In this document: in pieces, positions 1 through 9,000 of the stretch
Layout of the letters: each line of letters opens with the position of its first letter
How positions within the stretch are numbered: the stretch's first letter is position 1
Assembly (NCBI GenBank): GCA_000969725.1
Contig: JXSR01S042827.1
Reading direction: 5' to 3' (one strand)
Source: Ophiothrix spiculata
Lineage: Eukaryota > Echinodermata > Ophiuroidea > Amphilepidida > Ophiotrichidae
Length of the DNA stretch: 21,926 nt
Notes under the pieces: generated by a model
The model's database searches: none
Told to the model about the DNA's origin: nothing
What the model saw: the letters and a program-made list of their open reading frames with translations, nothing else
Translations under genes and position numbers: made by a program

Positions 1-33
1 TGGGCACGCCACTGCTATAAATTGCAAATGTTT

Positions 34-63
34 GTCGTGTGCCGCAACGTCGTGTGCCGCAAC
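34..63. repeat. 15-bp perfect tandem duplication
   Basis: The unit GTCGTGTGCCGCAAC occurs twice head to tail (34-48 and 49-63). It is CpG-containing within an otherwise AT-rich flank. No gene is visible around it. Confidence 0.85.
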
Positions 64-659
64 GACAGCTAGTCTGAAACCACCTTAAACGTCGAAGATA
101 TCATAAAATGACGACTCTTAACTTTTAACGCCGAAGGATACCCTGAAAAGGCACCCCGTTTTCAGACGTCGTCGCCAATGGGCTAAAATCCGACCCATTT
201 TCTGACGAGCATGTATATATACCACGCAATGTGCTCAGCATCCCCGTACCCCTGGTGGCAGTAGGCCTGATAAAAACACATACGGAGTTACAAATTCCAG
301 GCTACAATTTGACAACATTATTCGTTTGCAGATGATGGACCAAAAAAATCCAAAAATCATCGTTAAAAAAAATATATGGAACATTTATTTTTTCTGTTCA
401 TGAGTATATTAATTATCAAACATAGTAAAGTTAAACATGCATGCTATGGGTATAGGCCCTATGATGATTATAATACCTGATGATTTTGTATTCAGTGCTT
501 TAACCTACCGGTTGAACTTATGTGGCTTCATGTGAAGGCCAAGTTCCCTTTTCGGTATTTGAATGTGTTATTTTTCTGCCAAATGGGTAAAGAAAGAGGA
601 AGTTCCGGTACTACATTGTATGTTAATAAAGCCTTAGTTGCAAAAATGTATTTTTATAG

Positions 660-1080
660 GTAGGATACCCTGGTCACATAACCTTGCGGCGAGGTTACGG
701 TGTGTTTACGGCGTCACGATTTCAGCGGATACCGATCGGACACCGTGTCCGACCGATGTCCGGAGTTAATACCATTCGGCGATGTCTTCAGTTAGGGTCT
801 AATAACCACCGGTGACCGACCGGGCATCGGAAGAGCTCGTATAGCATTCACCGGTGTCATACCGGTGTAATGAAATACAGCGTCCGTGTGACTTAAATGT
901 CCTAGCTACTATTAAATTGTGTAGAACGTACTTGTACATGTGCGATCAATAAATCGTCGATTGCGACTTATTCCGTGTAGTTCATTTAGACCCGGACTCC
1001 TGGTTATGGGGGACACTCAGTCTCATTACACCGGCGTTGCGGCTTCCTTAATTCGGCTGACCAGGGTGTCACTCCAAAAA
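660..1080. repeat. CG-rich repeat-like segment with weak terminal inverted repeats
   Basis: The composition shifts sharply to CpG-rich here (many CCGGTG, CGGCG and CCGAC words) compared with the flanks. ATACCCTGGTCA near 664 is matched in inverted orientation by TGACCAGGGTGTC near 1059. ACCGGTGTAATGA near 863 is matched by TCATTACACCGG near 1022. This suggests a degenerate dispersed element. The 98-codon frame at 940-1236 has no recognisable domain, and I do not call it a gene. Confidence 0.4.
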
Positions 1081-1145
1081 CTTAGGCCAGCGTGGATGCA
1101 TATCCGTCTGTATCAGACCCGGGGGAGTCATTCTCTAAGACCCTT

Positions 1146-1200
1146 GTCCGAAGGTTCGCCAGTCCAAGGGTTTGCTAGCCCGAATGTTCGCCAGTCCGAA
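1146..1200. repeat. 16-bp minisatellite, about 3.4 copies
   Basis: Diverged units start at 1146 (GTCCGAAGGTTCGCCA), 1162 (GTCCAAGGGTTTGCTA), 1178 (GCCCGAATGTTCGCCA) and 1194 (GTCCGAA, partial). The period is exactly 16. Confidence 0.85.
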
Positions 1201-1504
1201 AATGAAATAAAACTCGTTTTCTTTAAATCAGACTAGTGAACTCACCGGCAACTTTTATTAACACGTTTACAAGTGCTTTTAAAGAAAAAATGATGTTGCT
1301 AATATTAAGTTAATTCCATAATACGTATCTCTACTGTAAGCATGTGAAATTTGAATAAGATAGGATGATTCGAACTACACAAAATGGAGCATTTAAGCAT
1401 TTTTTAAAATATTCTTGTCATCGCCATTTTCGGGGAGCTACCTTTTGAAAGACCACATTTTTTTCTTTATTTAGTATGAAGTCATATTGACCTACATTTT
1501 CAAA

Positions 1505-1680
1505 CCTCTCACCGAATAATTCCCTTTTAACATTTTAGAAGTTGCTCTCACTGAATGACCTCTATTCTTAAAATGCTTTTTCACTAAATGACCCCATTTT
1601 CTGGTCACTGAATGGCCCTTGATTTTCTTCAATACATTTTTGCAAATACTCTCACTGCTTTGCACTGAATACCCATACTT
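1505..1680. repeat. irregular repeats of a CACTGAATGACC-like motif
   Basis: Related words occur at 1510 (CACCGAATAA), 1549 (CACTGAATGA), 1582 (CACTAAATGA), 1606 (CACTGAATGG) and 1663 (CACTGAATAC), each followed by a C/T-rich run. Spacing is uneven (24-57 bases), so this looks like a decayed tandem or dispersed repeat. No coding function is seen. Confidence 0.5.
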
Positions 1681-2109
1681 TCAAAACGTAAATTTATGTT
1701 CTCAATAAATGGACACTCTTTTTTTGGTGTTTATTTTTAAATGGTTATACATTTTATGCGCAAAGTGACCCCTTTAAGACCAACGTCCCCGGCTATAATA
1801 CTGTGACTTTGACTTCAAATACTCTGCAACTCCTCCAATACGAGGTCAAACGTATACTGCTGTGCACCATGTGAAATTATTTGGTGCGACAAAAATGTAC
1901 GTTTGTGAAAATTTGTTAATTTGCATTAAACAAAATGGCTGCCAAAACTGGGGGAGAAATTTTAAAATTGGTAAAATAATGTTAAACACCATTTTATTTT
2001 GTTCCATTCATAACAAGATTCCATTTTTTGATTGAAGTGTACCCAAGAAACTTTACTCTACTTGTTCCGTGGTTCGGAAGTCACGTCAAGCCGTTGGTCC
2101 CCTGTACGA

Positions 2110-2288
2110 ATTCAGTATCGAAGTGATTACGTAACTCACCCAGTTACTGGATCACGCACATAATACCCTGACAACGTTAAGTGCAATACCTTTATGTGGT
2201 GATCATTTCGATCATGGTTCAAAACAAGAAAGTGTGATCCAGTTGTCTGGGTGATAAACGGATGACACGCAACACTTCGATACTGAAT
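2110..2288. mobile_element. foldback element with about 50-bp arms
   Basis: The left arm (2110-2157) and right arm (2234-2288) are imperfect reverse complements. The outermost 14 bases are perfect (ATTCAGTATCGAAG / CTTCGATACTGAAT). Inner parts share CACCCAG and CTGGATCAC with small indels. No clear target-site duplication is seen. Open frames across it are by-products of the palindrome. Confidence 0.75.
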
Positions 2289-2335
2289 AGACTGCTTCAT
2301 GGGGTAGCATTCCATGACATGCAAGTACACTGTAA

Positions 2336-2336
<1 letters not shown>

Positions 2337-2372
<36 letters not shown>
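2337..2372. repeat. (TTGA)9 microsatellite
   Basis: Nine perfect copies of TTGA occur without interruption. The array abuts the next foldback element, so one end of that element may have served as the seed. Confidence 0.95.
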
Positions 2373-2377
<5 letters not shown>

Positions 2378-2641
2378 TCGATCCTGGGTTTCCCAACCGG
2401 AAATCAATCTTTACCGAAATTTAATCCCACAATGCACTGATAAAGCATAACGAAATACCCAAATAGGCGTGAAATGGATGCGCACTACCAGCCATCCAAA
2501 ACAACAATTCAAATTACCCGCTGTCATGTATATATTGCAGGAGCTAATGTCACGGTTTATTAGCTTTATAGGCAAGACCGTGTTTGGGCTAAAATTTCGG
2601 TAAAGATTGACTTCCGGGTGGAAACCCAAGATCGACGTATT
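2372..2641. mobile_element. 270-bp foldback MITE with about 57-bp arms
   Basis: The left arm 2372-2429 (AATACGTCGATCCTGGGTTT at its edge) and right arm 2585-2641 are inverted copies at roughly 85 percent identity, including TCAATCTTTACCGAAATTT in both. The interior of about 155 bases has no coding content. A TA on either side of the CGTCGATC core could be a target duplication, but flanking evidence is weak. Confidence 0.85.
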
Positions 2642-3244
2642 GGGCGTCATTAGTTAAGGTTCCATCCCTATATCATGTTTAATAAGAAAAAAGGAAAAGC
2701 TGTATTCTCATCCAAAGCGTAAAAATAAGGTTGCCAAGTTTATGACTCATTCTTCTTAGTACACAATCAAACATATGGTGCGATTTGGCAAAAGAGGCCA
2801 AACACCAACAACCTCCTGCAACTTATTTATTGTTGAGTTGTCTGCACAATGTGACCTGGAGGCGATCCATGAAATATTAAGTTTCTCCATTCGCGGGTTT
2901 TTTGAAGATTGGTAAAACTATCCAACTCACTTTCGACCAATTTTTATTAAACAGACTTTCTTTGATAATTTGAGGGTATTCTATCCATGGATGGTACTTG
3001 AAAGTCTCTAAAACCAAACCACATCTTTTAAATCTGGAAATGGTCAACAACATTTTTTAACAGCATAAAATTAACAAACGTCCTATGTTTGAATTTCAAA
3101 TGCGATGTTCTCAAATTGTTGCATTACAAGTATGATAGTTTTACCAAATTAGGGCCACTGCTACGTACATATTTACAGTGTGTGATTGGTCTAATTCCAG
3201 TGTTTAAACAATGAAGTACTGCAAACTTATCTAAAACCACATGA
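2642..3244. other. no gene seen
   Basis: This stretch is AT-rich, with no conserved open frame, clear repeat or RNA gene on either strand. Confidence 0.6.
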
Positions 3245-3246
3245 TA

Positions 3247-3405
3247 CAGTGGAACCTCTTTAACCCAAAACCCTAATAGCACAAATCATATGTTCAAGTC
3301 CCTGGATCTGAATTTGTATGTAATTAATAATGGATAACACAAAGTCCTGATAACACAAACTAAAATGTGTGGCCCTACAGATTTTGTGTTACAGAGGTTC
3401 TTCTG
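3247..3405. mobile_element. pogo/Tigger-like MITE with TA target duplication
   Basis: The ends are CAGTGGAACCTCTTTAACCC on the left and, reverse-complemented, CAGAAGAACCTCTGTAACAC on the right, about 20 of 24 matching over the longer alignment. TA dinucleotides flank both sides (3245-3246, 3406-3407). CAGT(G)GAACCTC ends with a TA duplication are typical of pogo/Tigger (Tc1-mariner superfamily) non-autonomous elements. The interior repeats TAACACAAA words and encodes no transposase. Confidence 0.75.
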
Positions 3406-3407
3406 TA

Positions 3408-4009
3408 CTTAGTTTTGCCTGTATACTTTGCATAATATCATTGTACAAGAAACCCAAACATGGTTGACATTGGGATAGATGGCAAGATTTTAAAATTGCA
3501 TCACAAATACCACAATGAAGTGTAATGACAAACATTGTCATGCATTTTGATACTCCTCAACATTTTATTTCTCTTAGAATCCCCACATCTTCACAATATT
3601 TACAATTTTTCTATTTACAATTTCATTGACATTGTCTCACAAGTATGTTAATAATCAATTAAACCTGCTTCTCATATCACTGGCAGGGGAACTGTTGCTG
3701 ACAACTTTTACAAATGGGACGTCTTAAATTGCTGCCGTAATTAAATTCCAAACAAAACTCCCAAAATCTTTTACGGGATCAAAATGATACAATTTAGAAA
3801 ATCAACCCAAAATTAGTTGGGACCTAAATGACATTCCACCCCCACCATTATAAATCATCTAATGTATAAAACACAAATTTGATGATCAAATGTTAGTTTT
3901 GTGCATATATCTCGACCAGGACTGACAACAAATTCAATAAACACCAACATAAACCTCATTAATTTGTACAAATTCAAAATCTGAAAAAATTAAAAAAAAA
4001 TCATGATGC
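3408..4009. other. no gene seen
   Basis: AT-rich flank without a supportable gene. There are scattered minus-strand AATAAA hexamers (for example near 3564), but nothing links them to a transcript end. Confidence 0.6.
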
Positions 4010-4012
4010 TAA

Positions 4013-4432
4013 GGCCATATTAAAAAATACTTTTGTCTCAAAGCTCCCGCGCGCGTTAGTTTTATCGTGCGCGTTAGTTTCCCTAAAAATCCAAAAAACA
4101 AATTTTATTTCACCTTTTAATTTTTTTCCCCAAAAATCGTGAAAAGCAGCTCGCAATCAAGGCAAACTGTTTCGTTTCGAAGTTGTTTTTGTCTCTAAAT
4201 TATGTACATTGTGCAATCACATTTATTGTTGAATTAACATCGTCACATTTCTGTTTCTTTGTTTTGTTTCAATATCTTGACAGATTCTACCATAAAGGAG
4301 TCGTCAATATGACTTTTAGAATCAATAAAAAAATTAAAAAAAAAAAGAAAAAGAAAAGAAATAAAATCGCATTCCGCATTAGGTTTTTGGGAGTTGGAGA
4401 GCTTTGAGACAAATGGTTTTTTTAATATGGCC
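4013..4432. mobile_element. PIF/Harbinger-like MITE, 420 bp, TAA duplication
   Basis: Terminal inverted repeats of about 34 bases, GGCCATATTAAAAAATACTT on the left and GGCCATATTAAAAAAACCAT reverse-complemented on the right, both continue into TTTGTCTCAAAGCTC. TAA flanks both ends (4010-4012, 4433-4435), the TWA duplication known for PIF/Harbinger. The interior has a duplicated GCGCGTTAGTTT and a poly-A/AAG tract. The 74-codon Lys-rich frame at 4183-4407 is a low-complexity artefact. Confidence 0.82.
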
Positions 4433-4435
4433 TAA

Positions 4436-5976
4436 CTAAAATCTAACACCATAAGATTTCATACCCAAAGTGTTAGTGGATTTTTAGTGCACGTTAGCAG
4501 CCTAAGCACACTTAAAATTTCATTTATTTTCTACTAAAGGTGACCACTCGTCTCACAGAAAACAAAATCACTCTTGAGGACATAAAGAGTTTCAAATATC
4601 AATGTACATTATCAATCGCATTCACCAAGTATGAATTCCAGAATTTCCAAGCTACTTTTCAATCATTCATCCACATAGTACATAGTACCGACTTGCAATA
4701 GTTTTGATTAAAACCAAATTGACATATATAAAAATAAAATCCATCAATCATATATTATTTAATACTGCCCATCGAGAATCCAAAGTATAACGGAGGCCAA
4801 GGCAATCATCTTGAAAGAGGTACTCATATAATATGGATGGACCTATGATATACACATAGAACAGCACTGAGGGACATTTGGACACAAATTTTGTCACCAA
4901 TAACATTAATACACCATTATTTGGCTTACAAAAAGTTCCTTCGGTGTTTAACAGTTGTATCTTATCTCATAATTCCTCATGTTGAGTATAATTAATGACA
5001 ATCTCAGGGTTCACACCCCTAAAACAAATCCATTTGAATCAGGGATGCAAGTGGCAATTTCCACAATTCCTGAAACTTAGGGCCTGTTCACACAGAGGAA
5101 TTTGGTCATGACTATATTCTCGCTCGTGAGCCATCACAAGCAAATTCCCAGTGTGAACGTAATTATAGAAAGTGTCTCGCTTGTGAAAAAAAGTGACGTG
5201 CCACTGGTTTTAATTCGCAAGTCGTGTCACAGTGTGAACTGCTACACTGTCTCGTTCATGAGTCGATCATGACTATTATGTGTGAACACAGCCTTAGTCA
5301 AATACTTGCATGAGGGTCCACATGGTCCATTTTCTAGTGGGTGAAAGATGATAGGGCCGCATTGAACCAAAAAATTGTGCATTTTTTTAGTCAGTACAAA
5401 GCAAATAAATTTTCATGATGGACTTTTCATAAGTTATTAACCAGACACTTATCATTAAAAAAAAATCACTTTTTTCTTTCTTTTTAACAATGTCCATAAT
5501 TTCAGATTTATGCAGAATTTTGGAAACCTTACATCCCAGTTGAATCAAATTCAGTTAAATAAAGTGTAAATAGTTTCATAAAAAACTGAACAGAAGGAAT
5601 ACACATAAGAGTCTCGCAACTGCAATGATCCAAATGGACATTTCTAGCTATCCACAAAATTCTACCAGAAACCAATTCCTCATTAACCCGACTTCATAAA
5701 GGATAATGTCGATGCTTGAAACATAATCGTAATTGTCTTGCGAAACCATCTGAACTGCACCATACATATAAATTATCTCTGCTCTTATGCAGTGAGAATG
5801 AATTCCAGTTGAATTCATTTTAAATGGCACCAATCAACTTGAGTGTCTATTTTCAAAAACCCAATCCAACAGTACTATCAAATAATAGATGTTCAAGTTG
5901 GTGAATTTAGTATTGTTCTCTTTGGCAATTTCAGTTCATTTTCAGCAATGACTGCATTGCACCCTGCAAGCCGTCC
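4436..5976 (-). other. presumed 3' UTR and downstream flank
   Basis: This AT-rich stretch follows the RBM39 stop and shows no other gene. On the minus strand the first perfect AATAAA hexamer I see after the stop is at 4523-4528, about 1.45 kb downstream. ATTAAA variants occur at 4758-4763 and 5208-5213. If the 4523 site is used, the Harbinger-like element at 5080-5293 lies inside the 3' UTR. The true cleavage site cannot be fixed from sequence alone, and the UTR may be shorter. Confidence 0.35.
5080..5293. mobile_element. PIF/Harbinger-like MITE, 214 bp, TTA duplication
   Basis: The ends are GGGCCTGTTCACACA and, reverse-complemented on the right, GGCTGTGTTCACACA. Both are flanked by TTA (5077-5079, 5294-5296). 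Internal CAGTGTGAAC words repeat the terminal motif at 5150 and 5231. GGGCCTGTTCACAC ends with a TWA duplication fit PIF/Harbinger MITEs. No coding capacity. Confidence 0.82.
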
Positions 5977-6080
5977 CTACCGGCCCGTCGCCGATTGAAG
6001 TAGCGTGGCTGCAGCGGCTGCTTGTGGAAATATGGCATGGTAACTGGCTAATGGTACATATGCAGCTGTTATCATCTTGC
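5977..6080 (-). CDS. RBM39: RBM39 terminal coding exon with TAG stop
   Basis: The coding part is 104 bases. It completes Gly502 and then reads KMITAAYVPLASYHAIFPQ, an Ala run, and TLLQSATGR before TAG. Human RBM39 ends KMITAAYVPLPTYHNLFPDS...ATQLLVPSRR, so the protein terminates where expected. The acceptor is ATTTTCTTCCAG. The stop is followed by GGACGGCTTGCAGGG, leading into the presumed 3' UTR. No other splice donor fits nearby. Confidence 0.96.
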
Positions 6081-9000
6081 CTGGAAGAAAATAAATACAC
6101 AAAAACTGAGTTAAAACACCACTCTTGACTTCTCTTGTTTGTACCGATAGAAAAATTTGCATTTTTGAGAATCAAAGTTGTTGCATATGTTAGGCCAAGA
6201 AAAAAAATGTTGTGTTGCCCTCATGTGGAATTTCTGAAAAAACGAGTCAGTAGTCAGATTTTTTTTTTTAATAATTTTTTTTTAAAAAGCACCTAAATTA
6301 TGAAATTTGGGTGCATTTTCCACTATTTTCAAAATATTTTCTCAAAAAACACCCAATCTAAGCAAAATCGGGTGCTTTCCCGACCCTTTTTTTCTTTAAA
6401 TTTTTGAATAGGGTCGGTCGCTGAGGGCAACACAACAACAACAAAATTGGCCTTAAGGCTTGATATTTGGTGGGGACAAATTTTGATAAGTACTTTTTGC
6501 TCAACAATTCAAGGAGCTCCGTTGTCTGCAAAGAAAACTTGCAGGAATTGGGTTGGTATGTGGATTCAAAAATGTCAAGCTTTGGTCATTATGTTAGCTT
6601 TACTAATTAATACTGGCATGGATATGTATGTATGCATACAGTTTGAAAACATTATATCTTAAAACTCACTAGCCCCTACACAAGAGATAACATGTGATTC
6701 TCTCATTAGATAATATGTGTACTGCCGCGGCAGACTCCTACATGTTGCTCATTGTAGCATATCTGATGTATACAAATACCATACATTAAATATGCTACAA
6801 GGAGCAACATGTACGAGCCGACAACTGGACCCTTTTGCCGCGGCGGTACACATATGTGAAGCACAGCATTGCTTGATATTGATCAGAATAAGACGAATAC
6901 AGGTTGAACCTGATTAAGAGACAATTTCAATACAGAATTTCCACGAATACTGTTAAGTTATCTCCAGCTAAGTTCACAAAATACGGGAAAATATTAAGGG
7001 TCTGGTGCCATATTCCATGAGACGCGAGGCCAAATGGAATATGGCACCTGACATCAGACATTTCCCAAAATGTTGTTAAAAAGCAGAGCAACGAATTAAA
7101 CCTTCACATGAATTTTGTGATCTTATTGGTAACTAAAACTGCATACTTTCTAATTTAAAGAAAAAGAGAGACTGTTTGTACGTAAAATTCTCTCAAACAT
7201 GTACTAACATCAAAGCAAATAGCATCGACTTGAAAAGGGATCTCACCTGCAAACCATCTGCCATGTAAACTGGATACCGCGGCTGCAGCAATCTGTGGTG
7301 TGGGACATTTGACATATACATTGCCTTGGGGTGACGTCTTGTCTACGTGTATGTGAAGCACACCACCATGCTTGTTGCACTCCTCTATTACGTCTTCTCT
7401 TATTTCAATATCCCAACTTGGGTTGGTTTCTCTGAAAAAAATAACAAAAAAAGATATTAAAAATATTACTTATTTCAGACACATGAAAACTCTTGTACAT
7501 CCAAGTCTAGTTATTCACACACAAAAATTGTCCTTATGTGCCGTGCTGCATGACACTATTCAGGATGTCGGATGCCACGTCCTACCATTTCATCAGGCCA
7601 GGTCTAGTGAACAGTGCAGGACTCCCAGATCAAAATGTTCTTTTTTTATTAAGGTTTCCTTGTTAAGGTTGTATGGTGTGCAATTGGCACCATGGCGTTA
7701 ATTCTATTTCCTTGCTGGGCATCATGTGGGCCAGTGGCTCTCGGGGATTTTGCTTCCAGACTGTCAAATGTCATATTTTTAAGAGCAGATTTTATACTTT
7801 CTAAAGAAATTCCAAGTCTGCTGAGAATATATCTTAAAACTGATTTGGTTAAACCCAGAAGCTTCCAGGAATGTGGACCCTTTGATCATGCTTGCTAATC
7901 CTTGGCAAGAAAACTGGTTCGGAGTAGTTTCTAGGCCTGTGGCCAATATGTAAAGGGGAAGATATCTGATCATACTTTTGCCACTAGAATGTTGGTACAC
8001 ATTTGCCACCTCGGTACAGGACAGTAAGAATTAGTATCTGCTCAAGGACCCTACACACATCGTCTAGTAAATTTGAATCCATGACTCTATTCCTGATGAG
8101 TGCCAGGATATTAAGTGTCAGGATCTTATACACATTTCTTGGTTACAAGTATTTCTTTCTGGTCATACACAAGTCAAGTTTAATTTATGAAGGAATTGTG
8201 TGCAAGAGATTTTCATTATGATTGAATCAGGACTCTTTTACTTGTATTCAAATGCCAAGAAAATAAATACAACTTACGTTGAAGGGTCAAACATATTTGA
8301 CAGCATAAAGCACGATGTATTTGATGCCGGTACTGCGACAGTCACCGCCTGGGCAGCCATTGCTGCTGCCTGATGCGCCTGAGCTTGAGCTGCTGCTAGT
8401 GATGCTTGCAGATTGACTGGCGCTGCCATGCCTGCTGCCACACCTGACATGGGTTGCATACTGCTGCCGACACCGGGGACCTGGCTGAGTGGGTTGATGG
8501 CATCCATTGCTCCTGACGGGATACGGAAATCTTTACCTTAAACAAAAACAGGAACATATATATAAATGAAAAAATGGTGATATCAGCTTTTTTTTCTCTT
8601 AAAAGCATAAAATGTCTGTTGTAATTCATTTACAAAATGAGCAACTTTTCCATCTTATTAAAAGTTAACCCATTGCACTGAAATTGCACAACCAAGTATC
8701 AAATTTCAAAAGAATATCTTTAGACAATAGACATGTTGGATAAATTGTGCTTAAAACCGGTTCAATTAAAACGGGTCAGATATATTCATTAGTCAACTTC
8801 AATCAAATTTGTGCAAATTGAATTTCTCAACCAATTATATACATCATTCCTGTAATCGACATATTTCTGTTCTTGGCACCGAATACCGGAAAGTGACCAA
8901 GAATCGCATCACACGAGGCATCATATTTGCATGTCAGTCCAGCAGATACCAATGGAATTGGTCTAAATGCATTACATGATGCAATTCTTGGCTTTGTTCT

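Noticed and set aside
940..1236. 98-codon plus-strand frame as a gene
   Set aside because: Lies in a CG-rich repeat and minisatellite, and the peptide has no recognisable domain.
2136..2650. Two minus-strand frames of 79-86 codons
   Set aside because: Generated by foldback arms and the TTGA microsatellite (repeated Asn-Gln-Ser-Ile).
4183..4407. 74-codon Lys-rich plus-strand frame
   Set aside because: Lies inside the MITE at 4013-4432. The Lys run comes from a poly-A tract.
7372..8221. Several plus- and minus-strand frames of 68-109 codons
   Set aside because: Overlapping frames on both strands in an intron, without motifs or conservation I can recognise.
8911..8924. Exact 14-mer ACACGAGGCATCAT also at 11764-11777
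   Set aside because: About one shared 14-mer is expected by chance in 22 kb, and the similarity does not extend beyond it.
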